Source: Lysobacterales bacterium (GTDB lineage Bacteria; Pseudomonadota; Gammaproteobacteria; Xanthomonadales; Ahniellaceae). Taken from it: DNA of 64,000 bases. Each line of letters opens with the position of its first letter. Position 1 is the first letter of the stretch. Location of the stretch: the NCBI GenBank assembly GCA_016721845.1, contig JADKHK010000013.1:1-64000 (forward strand). The letters run 5' to 3'. Positions 28,104 through 37,429 of this stretch are shown piece by piece. The notes beneath the pieces are model-generated. The model was not told the DNA's origin and did not search any database. It saw only the letters and a program-made list of their open reading frames with translations. The position numbers were made by a program, and so were the translations under genes.

Positions 28104-29008
28104 TCGAGCGTGTCCGGCTCGACGAAGCTGAAGCGGATTTCCGGGTGCTGCCGGCGCACTTCGACTTCGACCCGATTGATCGCGGCGCAGGCGTCTTCCA
28201 TGCTGCCGTTCGTGGCAAGTTCGATCTTCGCGGCCAGCATCACGTCATTGCCGAGCTGCAGCGTGATCAGGTTGAACACGCGCTTCACTTCCGGCTGCTG
28301 TTCGATCAGCGTGCGCAGCTGATGATCCAGCGCCGGGTCGGCGCTCTGGCCGATCAGCAGCGCTTTCACTTCGACCGAAATGAAAACGGCGACCACGATC
28401 AGCAGGACGCCGATGCCGAGCGTGCCGTAGGCGTCGTAGGCCGGATTGCCGGTGGCCATGGTCAGCAGGATCGCGACCAGCGCGAAGCTCAGGCCGAACA
28501 GGGCGGCGAGGTCTTCGCCGAAGATCACGATGAGCTCGCTTTGGCGCGAGTCGCGGAACCAGCGCCAAAGGCTCTGGTCACCGCGCGACTTGTTCACTTC
28601 ACGCAGGCAGCCCCACATCGAGAAACTCTCGGCGACGATGCCGAACGCGAGTACGCCGACCGCCAGCCAGGGCAAACGCAGCGGTTCCGGATGCTGCAGC
28701 TTGTGCAGGCCCTCGTAGAGCGAAAACATGCCGCCGACCGAGAACAGCATCAGCGCGACCAGGAAGGACCAGAAGTAGATCGCCTTGCCGAAGCCGAGCG
28801 GGAAGTCCGGCGTGGGCGGTCGCTTCGAGCGCTTCAGTCCCCACAGCAGCAAGGCCTGGTTGCCGCAGTCGGCCAGCGAATGCACGGCCTCGGCCATCAT
28901 CGCGCCGGAGGTGGTCAGCACCGCGGCAAACAGCTTGGTCGCGAAGATCGCGAAGTTCGCGCCCAGCGCATACAGAATCGCCCGGGTCGAATCGCCTTTG
29001 CCGGCCAT
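28100..29008 (-). CDS. Cation diffusion facilitator family transporter (second copy)
   Basis: Membrane cation exporter of 302 aa from ATG 29008; the open frame extends further upstream but without homologous sequence. Spans include LYALGANFAIFATKLFAAVL and the TM2 site AEAVHSLADCGNQ, with the HxxxD motif. A second motif, FGEDLAALFGLSF, gives the TM5 pair ExxD in place of HxxxD. This deviation is seen in iron- or manganese-type members, so the metal is probably not zinc. The C-terminal domain (FNLITLQLGNDVMLAAKIEL) resembles the cytoplasmic CDF domain. Metal choice is inferred. Confidence 0.87.
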   Translation of the reverse strand: MAGKGDSTRAILYALGANFAIFATKLFAAVLTTSGAMMAEAVHSLADCGNQALLLWGLKRSKRPPTPDFPLGFGKAIYFWSFLVALMLFSVGGMFSLYEGLHKLQHPEPLRLPWLAVGVLAFGIVAESFSMWGCLREVNKSRGDQSLWRWFRDSRQSELIVIFGEDLAALFGLSFALVAILLTMATGNPAYDAYGTLGIGVLLIVVAVFISVEVKALLIGQSADPALDHQLRTLIEQQPEVKRVFNLITLQLGNDVMLAAKIELATNGSMEDACAAINRVEVEVRRQHPEIRFSFVEPDTLD

Positions 29009-29105
29009 GTGCACGCCTTGTGTTCGAGTAGGCCGCCGATTATGACCGATGGTGACGGAAACCGAGCAGGGACTCGGATTGCTGCAGTGCATAATCCGCC
29101 CCGAC

Positions 29106-29687
29106 ATGAACGCTGCATTGCAATTGCCGGTCGCCCCCGGGTCGATCCGGCGTGAACGCATCGGCACCTGGCGCGAGCGCCTGTGGCTGCCGGATGGTCG
29201 CGAACTGCTGATGCGACCGATCGCGCCGATCGACGCCGAGCCGCTGCGCCGCAGCTTCGCACGCCTGAGCCCCGAAGAAGTGCGGCTGCGTTTCCTGCAC
29301 CCGATCACCGAGATGACCGCGGCGTTCGCGCGCCAACTGTGCGAACTCGAACGAGATACCGGCTTCGCGCTGGTGGTCACCGAGCCCTTGCCGGCCGGCG
29401 AGGCCCTGATCGGTGCCGTCGCACGCCTCGCGCTCGATCCCGAACAGCGCAAGGCCGAATTCGCGTTGATCGTCGGTCGCGAGATCGCCGGACAGGGCGT
29501 CGGCACCTTCCTGATGAAGCGCCTGATCGACTACGCCCGCCGGCGCCGGATGCTGGAACTCTGGGGTGACGTACGCGACGACAACGCGGCGATGCTCGCG
29601 GTCTGCGACGAACTCGGTTTCAGCCGCAGCCACGCCAGCGACGAGCCCGGCGTCGTGCACGTGCGCAAGCCGCTGCGCTCAGCCTGA
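29106..29687 (+). CDS. GNAT-family N-acetyltransferase
   Basis: Acetyl-CoA-dependent acyltransferase of 193 aa. After a short N-terminal extension, the fold begins LLMRPIAPIDAEPLRRSFAR. The acetyl-CoA pyrophosphate loop is IAGQGVGTFLMKRLIDY, matching the GNAT Q/RxxGxG/A motif. The domain resembles the C-terminal GNAT part of Pat-type protein lysine acetyltransferases (SPEEVRLRFLHPITEMT), but the CoA-ligase-like half of Pat is absent. The target is unknown. It starts about 100 bases after the divergent transporter start and overlaps the convergent MmcQ-like gene by nine bases. Confidence 0.88.
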   Translation: MNAALQLPVAPGSIRRERIGTWRERLWLPDGRELLMRPIAPIDAEPLRRSFARLSPEEVRLRFLHPITEMTAAFARQLCELERDTGFALVVTEPLPAGEALIGAVARLALDPEQRKAEFALIVGREIAGQGVGTFLMKRLIDYARRRRMLELWGDVRDDNAAMLAVCDELGFSRSHASDEPGVVHVRKPLRSA

Positions 29688-30032
29688 GCCGAGTTCGCGC
29701 TGGGTCTTCTTCGGCAGCTTGGCCCGCACCAGCACATAGGAATGGCGCACCAGCGCCTTCAGTTCGTCGATAGGCATGGCGGCCGACGACAGCACCGAGA
29801 TCCAGTGCGCGCGCGCCATGTACGGCGCCGGGATGACGTGCGGCCGGTCGGTGAATTCGAGAAAGCGCTCGTCTTCCACCTTGAACGAGACCTGGCCGCG
29901 ATGCTGACCCTGAAAACAGAACACGCAGAACATCTTGCCGGCGACCATGAACACGAGATCGTCGTGCCATTTGATGTCCTGCGTGACGCCGGGCCAGTCG
30001 CGTACCCAGGATTCGATCGTCGCCTGATCCAT
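29679..30032 (-). CDS. MmcQ/YjbR family protein
   Basis: Small 117-aa protein of the CyaY-like MmcQ/YjbR fold. It begins MDQATIESWVRDWPGVTQDI and continues WHDDLVFMVAGKMFCVFCF, then FTDRPHVIPAPYMARAHWI and LVRHSYVLVRAKLPKKTQ, which are family marks. Members have been described as DNA-binding by structural similarity, but roles are unclear. ATG 30032 was chosen over upstream frames because the family N-terminus starts here. Confidence 0.88.
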   Translation of the reverse strand: MDQATIESWVRDWPGVTQDIKWHDDLVFMVAGKMFCVFCFQGQHRGQVSFKVEDERFLEFTDRPHVIPAPYMARAHWISVLSSAAMPIDELKALVRHSYVLVRAKLPKKTQRELGSG

Positions 30033-30100
30033 GCCTTGCTCCCGCGTTTCGCCACAGTCTAGCGGTGTCGCACTCGCTCGCTGCGCGCTAGATTCGGAGG

Positions 30101-30784
30101 ATGATTTCGAAACTGCCGACCTGGGTCTGGATCTGGGCATGGTGGCTGGCCTTCATGGCCGGCATGATGAATGTCGTCGGCTTCCTGAGCTTCGAGCCGC
30201 AGGCGATCTCGCACATGACCGGCACCACCTCCCTGCTGGCGATGGCGCTGGCCCAGCAGGACGTCGCCAAAGCCTGGCACTGGCTGTCGATCATCGCCGC
30301 CTTCGTGTTCGGCGCCATGCTCAGCGGCCTGCTGTTGCGGCACAGCGCATTGCGGCTGGGGCGCCGCTACGGCGTTGCGCTGGTCATCGAAGCGGTCCTG
30401 CTGGTCGTCGCCGCGCGGATGCTGATGCACCACAACGCTGTCGGCATCTACCTGGTCGGCATCGCCTGCGGCCTGCAGAACGCGATGGCGACGACTTACA
30501 GCGGCACGGTGCTGCGCACCTCGCACCTCACCGGCATGTTCACCGACCTCGGCATCACGCTCGGGCATGTGCTGCGCGGGTCCGGTTACGACAAGCGCCG
30601 CCTGCAACTCTGCCTGATCGTCATCTCGGCGTTCTTCATCGGCGGCATCGCCAGTGCGTTGCTGTTCGCGCGCATCCGTTACGCCACCCTCTACGTCCCC
30701 GCTGCCCTCGCGCTGTTGTTCGCAGGCAGTTATGCGGTGTATCGGTGGCGGAAATCAGCTCAGGTCGTCAGCCTGTCAGAGTGA
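30101..30784 (+). CDS. DUF1275 (YoaK-like) membrane protein
   Basis: Integral membrane protein of 227 aa with six or seven spans. The family pattern is clear: AFMAGMMNVVGFLSF, MTGTTSLLAMALAQ, GIACGLQNAMATTYSGTVLR and THLTG-like TSHLTGMFTDLGI. DUF1275 proteins are probable transporters of unknown substrate. It overlaps the convergent L,D-transpeptidase gene by nine bases. Confidence 0.9.
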   Translation: MISKLPTWVWIWAWWLAFMAGMMNVVGFLSFEPQAISHMTGTTSLLAMALAQQDVAKAWHWLSIIAAFVFGAMLSGLLLRHSALRLGRRYGVALVIEAVLLVVAARMLMHHNAVGIYLVGIACGLQNAMATTYSGTVLRTSHLTGMFTDLGITLGHVLRGSGYDKRRLQLCLIVISAFFIGGIASALLFARIRYATLYVPAALALLFAGSYAVYRWRKSAQVVSLSE

Positions 30785-31525
30785 GTATCGCTTGCCTGTC
30801 ACCCGCACACTTGGCGGCACATGCTCCGAGTCGAAGCGCGCATCGATGGCGGCCAGGTCGCGCCAGAAATCGCGCCAGGGGGAATCCCGCTGCGCCTGTT
30901 CCCAACCGGGCGCGAAGCGGAAGGGCAGGGCGTGCACCTGCACCTGAGCCTGGCCGTGTGCGAGCGCAGCGGCGACGACGGAATAGATCTCCTCGATGCC
31001 GGCGTCGGTCATCGCGTAACAACCGATCGAGACACAGCTGCCATGCACCATCAGGTACGAACCGGTGCGCGCGTGGGCGCGATCGAAGGCGTTCGGATAA
31101 CCGAGGTCGAAGCTCAGGTGGTAACTGCTCTGCGGATTCAGTTGTCCTGCGCCGACCTGATAGATGCCCTCCGGCGCCTGGCCATCGCCCTCGCGTTGCT
31201 TCGGACCGAGTGCCCCCGAATACCTGCAGATCGGCCAGGTATCCAGCAACGCGTACGGGCCGGCGTCGGTTTGCGCCCAGACTTCGAGTTCGCGTTCCTG
31301 CTTGTAGATGCGCACGAAGACCGGTGCACCCCAGTGCGAGTCGATGGCACGCAACCGTCGGGTGACATCCTCGCGCACGCGGGCTTCGGCTGCCGTCGCA
31401 CGCCGGGACGAGGCCAGGCCGGTCGCGGCCAATACCGAGTGTCCGATCAGCGGCCACAGGCACAGCGCGATGCTGGCGACCGACAGTACGAAGAACAACA
31501 GCCCGCGACGGCGTGAAGGGAACAT
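30776..31525 (-). CDS. L,D-transpeptidase (YafK-like)
   Basis: Periplasmic L,D-transpeptidase-like protein of 249 aa. ATG 31525 begins an uncleaved anchor or signal (GLLFFVLSVASIALCLWPLI). The catalytic motif HGSCVSIGCYAM contains the nucleophile Cys, and the core starts with FVRIYKQERELEVWAQ. E. coli YafK (DpaA) removes Braun lipoprotein from peptidoglycan, so hydrolase activity is as likely as crosslinking. Longer upstream frames lack homology. The divergent gene is mfd. Confidence 0.9.
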   Translation of the reverse strand: MFPSRRRGLLFFVLSVASIALCLWPLIGHSVLAATGLASSRRATAAEARVREDVTRRLRAIDSHWGAPVFVRIYKQERELEVWAQTDAGPYALLDTWPICRYSGALGPKQREGDGQAPEGIYQVGAGQLNPQSSYHLSFDLGYPNAFDRAHARTGSYLMVHGSCVSIGCYAMTDAGIEEIYSVVAAALAHGQAQVQVHALPFRFAPGWEQAQRDSPWRDFWRDLAAIDARFDSEHVPPSVRVTGKRYSL

Positions 31526-31590
31526 GTCGTGAGCATATCGCGGGCTGCTGCCGCTATCCTTCGCCCCCGATTTTTGCGTGGTTATCCGAC

Positions 31591-34500
31591 GTGAGTTCAG
31601 TGTTTGATCCGGTGTTGCCGGGCGGTTCGCAGTTGCGTGCGTATTGGCGCGCACCGGAAGGTTCGGCGCTGGCCCTGGCCCTGGTGCAGGCGGCGCGCAA
31701 GCATCCTGGCCTGCTGGTCGCGGTGACCGCCGATACCCACGCGGCTCACGCGCTCGAGACCGAGCTGCGCGTATTCGCGGACCCCGGCCTCCCGATCCTG
31801 CACCTGCCGGACTGGGAAACCTTGCCCTACGACGTGTTCTCCCCGCATTCGGAGATCGTCGCTGCGCGCATCGCCACCCTGTACCGGCTGCCGTCGCTGA
31901 CGCGCGGCGTGCTGGTGGTGCCGGTGTCGACGCTGATGCAGCGGGTGACGCCGAAGCGCTGGCTGTCCGGACAGAGTCTGGTGCTCAAGGTCGGGCAGAA
32001 GTTCGATCTCGACGCCGAGAAGCGCATGCTCGAAGCGGCGGGGTACCGGCATGTGCCGCAAGTATTCGAACCGGGCGATTACGCCACGCGCGGTGCCTTG
32101 CTCGATCTCTATCCGGCCGGTGCCGAGGCGCCGTATCGCATCGAGTTGCTCGACGACGAGATCGATTCGATCCGCAGTTTCGATCCGGAGACGCAGCGCT
32201 CGCAGGACAAGGTCGCGCAGGTGTCGATGCTGCCGGCACGCGAATTCCCGCTGACCGAAGCCGCGACCAAGGCGTTCAAGAACGAGTTGCGCGAGCGCTT
32301 CGACATCGATCCGCGCCGCTCGCCGCTGTACCTGGATCTGCGCGAAGGTGCGGCGCCCGCCGGCATCGAGTCCTACCTGCCGCTGTTTTTCGAAACGCTC
32401 GATACCCTGTTCGACTATCTGGGCGGCACACCGATGTTTGCGCTGTCGCCGGGCGCGCTCGACGCTGCCGAACATTTCTGGACGCAGACCGGCGAACGCC
32501 ACGAATCGCGCCGTCACGACATCGAGCGCCCGGTGCTGTCGCCGGCCGAGCTGTTCCTGCCGCCGCAGCAATTGCGCGAAACCCTGAATCGGCATCCGCG
32601 CATCGAACTGGTGTTTGCGGGCAGCGACAAGCCGATGCTGGCACTGGGTACCCAGCCGGCACCGAGTGTGCCGATCGATCGCAAGCACGAGGATCCGGTC
32701 GCCGCCCTGCGCCAGTTCCTGCGCAGCTATCCGGGGCGGGTGCTGATCGCCGCCGATTCGCCGGGCCGGCGCGAAGCCCTGGTCGACCTGCTCGGCGGCT
32801 TCGAGCTGCGCCCGCAGACTGTCGGCTCCTGGCACGGTTTCGTCGACTCCGATGTGCGGCTTGCGATCACCGTCGCGGCGCTCGAAGACGGCCTCGCGCT
32901 CGACGATCCGAAGCTGGTCGTGCTCACCGAACGCCAGTTGTACGGCGAGCGCGTGCAGCAGGTGCGGCGTCGAAAACGCGCCGGGCGCGATCCGGAAACC
33001 ATCATCCGCGATCTCGGCGAACTCGCGATCGGTGCCCCGGTGGTGCACGAAGATCATGGCGTCGGCCGCTACCTCGGCTTGATGACGCTCGATGTCGGTG
33101 GCCAGAGCGGCGAATTCCTCGCGATCGAATATGCCAAGGGCGACAAGCTGTACGTGCCGGTCGCGAACCTGCACCTGGTCGGGCGCTACACCGGGTCTGC
33201 GCCCGAACATGCACCATTGCATTCACTCGGGGGCGAGGCCTGGGCCCGGGCCAAGCGCCGCGCCGCCGAGAAGGTGCGCGACGCCGCCGCCGAACTGCTC
33301 GACATCTATGCCCGACGCGCCGCCAAGCCCGGCGTCGAGATCCACCTCGATGCGCCGGCCTACGAGCAATTCGCCGCGAGTTTCCCGTTCGAGGAAACCC
33401 CGGACCAGGCCAGCGCGATCGAGGCCGTGATCGCCGACCTCGGCAAGCCGTCGCCGATGGATCGTGTGGTCTGCGGCGATGTCGGTTTCGGCAAGACCGA
33501 AGTGGCGCTGCGCGCCGCGTTCGTGGTGGCCCAGTCCGGCAAACAGGTGGCGGTGCTGGTGCCGACGACCCTGCTGGCCCAGCAGCACTTCCGCAACTTC
33601 AGCGACCGCTTTGCCGACTGGCCGATCCGTGTCGAGGTCCTCTCACGCTTCAAGTCCGCGAAGGAAACCAACGAGGCGCTGAAACTCGTCGCCGACGGCA
33701 AGATCGACGTGATCATCGGCACCCACAAGCTGCTCGCGCCCGAGGTGCGCTTCAAGGATCTGGGGCTGGTCATCGTCGACGAAGAACAGCGATTCGGCGT
33801 GCGCCACAAGGAGATGTTCCGCAAGTTGCGGGCCGAAGTGGACCTGCTGACCCTGACCGCGACGCCGATTCCGCGCACCTTGAACATGGCCATGGCGGGC
33901 TTGCGTGATCTCAGCATCATCGGCACGCCACCGGCGCATCGCGTCGCCGTGCAGACCTTCGTGACGGTGTGGGACAACGCCTTGCTGCGCGAGGCCTTCC
34001 AGCGCGAACTGGCGCGCGGCGGCCAGATCTACTTCCTGCACAACGAGGTCGAGACCATCCAGAAGATGGCGACGACGCTGGCCGAACTGGCGCCGGAGGC
34101 GCGCATCCGCATCGCGCACGGGCAGATGGCCGAGAAGGACCTTGAACAGGTGATGCTCGACTTCTACCGCCAGCGTTTCAACGTGCTGTTGTGCACGACC
34201 ATCATCGAGTCCGGCATCGACGTGCCGAGTGCGAACACCATCATCATCCACCGCGCCGACAAGTTCGGTCTGAGCCAGCTGCACCAGTTGCGCGGTCGTG
34301 TCGGCCGTTCGCACCATCGTGCCTATGCCTACCTGGTCACGCCCGAGCGCAAGGCGATGACCGCCGATGCCGAGAAGCGCCTCGACGCCATCGCGTCACT
34401 GGACGAGCTCGGCGCCGGGTTCACCCTGGCCACGCACGATCTCGAGATTCGCGGCGCCGGCGAACTGCTGGGCGAAGAGCAGAGCGGCCAGATCAGCGAA

Positions 34501-35031
34501 GTCGGCTTCACCCTGTACACGGAAATGCTGGAACGCGCGGTCGCGGCACTCAAGTCCGGCAAGGTCGTCGACCTCGAGAATCCGCATGCCGATCGCGTCG
34601 AGGTCGAACTGCGCGTGCCGGCGTTGATTCCCGAGGACTATCTCGGCGACGTGCACGAGCGCCTGACCCTGTACAAGCGCATCAGCATGGCCCGCGACGA
34701 CGAGGCCCTGCGCGACCTGCAGGTCGAGATGATCGATCGCTTCGGCTTGCTCCCGGCGCAGGCGCAATCGCTGTTCGCGGTGGCCCGCATCAAGCTGCTG
34801 GCCGACCGGCTCGGCATCCGCAAGCTCGATGTTGACCGCGCCGGCGGGCGCATCCACTTCCGCGCCAAGCCGAACGTTGAGCCGATGACCATCATCAAGC
34901 TGGTGCAGGCCCAGCCCAAGGTGTATGCGCTCGACGGCCAGGACAAGCTCCGCTTCCGCCAGGAACTGCCGGAGCCGGCACAGCGCATCGAGTTCGTGCA
35001 GAAGTTGCTGGATCGCCTCTCCGGCCGTTGA
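31591..35031 (+). CDS. mfd: Transcription-repair coupling factor Mfd
   Basis: DNA translocase that removes RNA polymerase stalled at lesions and recruits UvrA. The GTG start at 31591 gives 1146 aa, the size of E. coli Mfd; the upstream in-frame extension is not conserved. The order is a UvrB-like N-terminal module (residues 1-350), the CarD-like RNA-polymerase-interacting domain near 478-545 (VHEDHGVGRYLGL), and a RecG-type SF2 motor. The motor has Walker A GDVGFGKTEVA near 628 and DEEQ near 730. The UvrA-masking TRCF domain lies near 1000-1100. It is intact despite 3.4 kb of length, in contrast with the damaged genes elsewhere. Confidence 0.98.
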   Translation: MSSVFDPVLPGGSQLRAYWRAPEGSALALALVQAARKHPGLLVAVTADTHAAHALETELRVFADPGLPILHLPDWETLPYDVFSPHSEIVAARIATLYRLPSLTRGVLVVPVSTLMQRVTPKRWLSGQSLVLKVGQKFDLDAEKRMLEAAGYRHVPQVFEPGDYATRGALLDLYPAGAEAPYRIELLDDEIDSIRSFDPETQRSQDKVAQVSMLPAREFPLTEAATKAFKNELRERFDIDPRRSPLYLDLREGAAPAGIESYLPLFFETLDTLFDYLGGTPMFALSPGALDAAEHFWTQTGERHESRRHDIERPVLSPAELFLPPQQLRETLNRHPRIELVFAGSDKPMLALGTQPAPSVPIDRKHEDPVAALRQFLRSYPGRVLIAADSPGRREALVDLLGGFELRPQTVGSWHGFVDSDVRLAITVAALEDGLALDDPKLVVLTERQLYGERVQQVRRRKRAGRDPETIIRDLGELAIGAPVVHEDHGVGRYLGLMTLDVGGQSGEFLAIEYAKGDKLYVPVANLHLVGRYTGSAPEHAPLHSLGGEAWARAKRRAAEKVRDAAAELLDIYARRAAKPGVEIHLDAPAYEQFAASFPFEETPDQASAIEAVIADLGKPSPMDRVVCGDVGFGKTEVALRAAFVVAQSGKQVAVLVPTTLLAQQHFRNFSDRFADWPIRVEVLSRFKSAKETNEALKLVADGKIDVIIGTHKLLAPEVRFKDLGLVIVDEEQRFGVRHKEMFRKLRAEVDLLTLTATPIPRTLNMAMAGLRDLSIIGTPPAHRVAVQTFVTVWDNALLREAFQRELARGGQIYFLHNEVETIQKMATTLAELAPEARIRIAHGQMAEKDLEQVMLDFYRQRFNVLLCTTIIESGIDVPSANTIIIHRADKFGLSQLHQLRGRVGRSHHRAYAYLVTPERKAMTADAEKRLDAIASLDELGAGFTLATHDLEIRGAGELLGEEQSGQISEVGFTLYTEMLERAVAALKSGKVVDLENPHADRVEVELRVPALIPEDYLGDVHERLTLYKRISMARDDEALRDLQVEMIDRFGLLPAQAQSLFAVARIKLLADRLGIRKLDVDRAGGRIHFRAKPNVEPMTIIKLVQAQPKVYALDGQDKLRFRQELPEPAQRIEFVQKLLDRLSGR

Positions 35032-35058
35032 CGCCAAACCTGCGGCGCGATGTCGTCG

Positions 35059-35688
35059 TCAGACGGCGCCCAGCAATTCGCCCGGCGTACCGACCCGCAG
35101 ATCGGCCAGGGCGAGTTCGTCGGCGTCACCGAATCCCCACAGCACGCCGATCGAACGCATGCCGTGATGGCGCGCGCCGTCGATGTCCATGCGGCGGTCC
35201 CCGATCATCGTGCACTCGTGGGCATGCAGGGCCAGTCGGGACAAGGCTTCGCCGATCAATTCCGGCTTGTGGCTGATGCGACCGTCGAGGGTGGCGCCGA
35301 CGATGGTGTCGAAGCGCGCCGCGAAGTCGAAACCGCCGACGATCTTGCGTGCATGCGGTTCGTTCTTCGCCGTCACGATGGCGATGCGGTGGCCACGATC
35401 GGACAGGGCATGGATCGTGTCGGCAATGCCGTCATAGAGCGCGTGTTCGGCGTAGCCGATGTCCTCGAAGCGTTCGCGGTAGAACTCGACGGCCTGTTCG
35501 ACACGGATCGGATCCTGCAACAACGGCGCGAAACTGTCGCGCAACGGCGGACCGATCCAGCGACGCAACGCGGTGTCATCCGGCACTGCTTCGCCGACAC
35601 GCTCCAGCGCATAGGCGACGCAGCGGGTGATGCCGGTGGCCGAGTCGATCAAGGTGCCGTCGAGATCGAAGAACAAGGTGCTGCACAT
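35059..35688 (-). CDS. HAD-superfamily phosphatase (Gph-like)
   Basis: Haloacid-dehalogenase phosphatase of 209 aa. All motifs are present: DLDGTLIDSATGI with the nucleophilic Asp, VTAKNE (motif II Thr), HKPELI (motif III Lys) and GDRRMDIDGA. The helical cap resembles phosphoglycolate phosphatase/pyrophosphatase (PpaX/Gph) types. Substrate is not certain. It begins two bases after the stop of the upstream membrane protein and belongs to the pgk operon. The 3' side converges on mfd. Confidence 0.88.
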   Translation of the reverse strand: MCSTLFFDLDGTLIDSATGITRCVAYALERVGEAVPDDTALRRWIGPPLRDSFAPLLQDPIRVEQAVEFYRERFEDIGYAEHALYDGIADTIHALSDRGHRIAIVTAKNEPHARKIVGGFDFAARFDTIVGATLDGRISHKPELIGEALSRLALHAHECTMIGDRRMDIDGARHHGMRSIGVLWGFGDADELALADLRVGTPGELLGAV

Positions 35689-35689
35689 G

Positions 35690-36112
35690 TCAGCGCGACG
35701 CCGGCTTGCGCAATTCGACGGCAAGGAAGCCGGCGACCGCAGCGAGGAACAGGCCGACCGCGGTCCACAGACCGAAGTCGATCCAGTAGCTCGCGCCGAG
35801 ATGGACCTCGCCGCCCGCACGCGTCGCCCACCAGATGCGCAGCAGGCTGATCGGCATCACGAACAGCGTCGCCGCCAGCGAGGTCAACGCGCCATGCAGC
35901 GGGCCGTCGCGCCGCGCGATGAAGCCCGCGATGGCGCCGCCACCGATGTCCGCCAAGGCAGAGACGATGCGCAGGGCAAAGGCGAGCAGTGCGAATCGCG
36001 ACGGGTCGACCATGCCGAACAGAAACCCGCTGCCGAAACTCATCATCAGACTCAGCGCGACGTTGAAGCCGGCACCGGCCAGCAGCGCACGCCAGACCAG
36101 TGCGCCGCTCAT
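35690..36112 (-). CDS. Conserved four-span membrane protein
   Basis: Integral membrane protein of 140 aa. Hydrophobic segments are ALLAGAGFNVALSLMMSF, FALLAFALRIVSALADIG, LTSLAATLFVMPISLL and FGLWTAVGLFLAAVAGFLAV. No family is recognised and no motif stands out. Its ATG overlaps the pgk stop by four bases and its stop lies one base before the phosphatase ATG, so it is translated as part of that operon. Confidence 0.65.
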   Translation of the reverse strand: MSGALVWRALLAGAGFNVALSLMMSFGSGFLFGMVDPSRFALLAFALRIVSALADIGGGAIAGFIARRDGPLHGALTSLAATLFVMPISLLRIWWATRAGGEVHLGASYWIDFGLWTAVGLFLAAVAGFLAVELRKPASR

Positions 36113-37281
36113 GCCGCGCGCGCCCTCAGCGCCGCGACGGCGGGCAATTCCTTGCCTTCGAGGAATTCGAGGAAGGCGCCGCCACCGGTCGAGATGTAGC
36201 TGATCCGGTCGACCACGCCATATTTGTCGATCGCCGCGAGGGTGTCGCCGCCGCCGGCGATCGAGAAGGCGTTCGATGCCGCGATCGCGTGCGCCACGGC
36301 CTCGGTGCCAGCGCCGAAGGCATCGAATTCGAACACGCCGACCGGTCCGTTCCAGACCACGGTGCCGACCTTCATGATGCGGTCGGCATACGCCTTGGCC
36401 GTCTCGGGGCCGATGTCGAGGATCAGGTCGTCGACACCGACATCAGCGACGCGTTTCACCGTGGCCGGCGCATTGGCGTTGAACTCGGGCGCGACCACGT
36501 CGACCGGTAGCGGGATCTCGGCACCGCGGGCCTTGGCATCGGCCATGATCTGCTTCGCGGTATCGATCAGATCGGCCTCGAACAGCGACTTGCCGATCGG
36601 ATAGCCGCTGGCGGCCAGGAAGGTATTGGCGATGCCGCCGCCGACGATCAGTTGGTCGACCTTGCCGATCAGGCTCGCCAGCAGTTCCAGCTTGGTCGAG
36701 ACCTTCGAGCCGGCAACGATCGCGAGCAGCGGCCGCGCTGGATGCTCCAGTGCCTTGGCCAGTGCATCGAGTTCGGCGGTCAGCAGGGGGCCGGCACAGG
36801 CGGTTTTCGCGAAGCGGATCGCACCATGCGTCGAGGCCTGGGCGCGGTGTGCGGTGCCGAAGGCGTCCATCACGTAGACGTCGCAGAGTGCGGCGTACTT
36901 GCGCGACAACGCTTCGTCGTCCTTGCCTTCGCCGACGTTCATGCGGCAGTTCTCGAGCAGCACGATCTGTCCGGGCTGCACCGCCACGCCGTCGACCCAG
37001 TCGCGCTTCAGCGGCACGTCCATGCCGAGCAGTTCCGACAGCCGCTTCGCCACCGGTGCCAGCGAATCCGCCTCACTCCACTGGCCTTCCTTGGGACGGC
37101 CGAGGTGCGAGGTGACCATGACCGCGGCGCCCTTTTTCAGGGCCAGCTTCAGGGTCGGGATCGAGGCGATGATGCGCTGGTCCGAGGTCACGCGGCCGTT
37201 CTCGACCGGCACGTTGAGGTCCTGGCGGATCAGCACGCGCTGACCGGCGACATCGAGATCGGCAAGGCGAAGCACGGACAT
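36109..37281 (-). CDS. pgk: Phosphoglycerate kinase
   Basis: Transfers phosphate from 1,3-bisphosphoglycerate to ADP. The 390-aa protein opens MSVLRLADLDVAGQRVLIRQ, continuing DLNVPVENGRVTSDQRI, and has the substrate motif TSHLGRPKEG and nucleotide motifs AIVAGSKVSTKLELL and WNGPVGVFEFDAFGAGTEAV. The C-terminal STGGGAFLEFLEGKELP loop is complete. It is followed by two genes with tight spacing (membrane protein, HAD phosphatase). It is divergent from hemN with a shared 150-base region. Confidence 0.98.
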   Translation of the reverse strand: MSVLRLADLDVAGQRVLIRQDLNVPVENGRVTSDQRIIASIPTLKLALKKGAAVMVTSHLGRPKEGQWSEADSLAPVAKRLSELLGMDVPLKRDWVDGVAVQPGQIVLLENCRMNVGEGKDDEALSRKYAALCDVYVMDAFGTAHRAQASTHGAIRFAKTACAGPLLTAELDALAKALEHPARPLLAIVAGSKVSTKLELLASLIGKVDQLIVGGGIANTFLAASGYPIGKSLFEADLIDTAKQIMADAKARGAEIPLPVDVVAPEFNANAPATVKRVADVGVDDLILDIGPETAKAYADRIMKVGTVVWNGPVGVFEFDAFGAGTEAVAHAIAASNAFSIAGGGDTLAAIDKYGVVDRISYISTGGGAFLEFLEGKELPAVAALRARAA

Positions 37282-37364
37282 CGATCACCCCGTAGGCATT
37301 GGAAGGCGCGCATTACAGCCGTATCACCGCGGCACTGCAACGCAATCCGGATTGGCGCCGGGAC

Positions 37365-37378
37365 TTGACCCGGATCAA
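37365..37378 (+). promoter_or_regulatory. FNR/Anr box upstream of hemN
   Basis: TTGACCCGGATCAA matches the FNR consensus TTGAT-N4-ATCAA with a single mismatch. It lies 52 bases before the hemN GTG start, consistent with anaerobic activation. An fnr-type gene follows hemN directly. Confidence 0.75.
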
Positions 37379-37429
37379 AACCCCAGGGGGCCGGACTGCG
37401 TAGGCTTCGCAACACATCCGGAGGATCCC

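Noticed and set aside
31597..33222. A 541-codon open frame opposite mfd
   Set aside because: High-GC coding DNA leaves long antisense frames open; composition is Arg/His/Gln-rich with no motif, and mfd fully explains the region.
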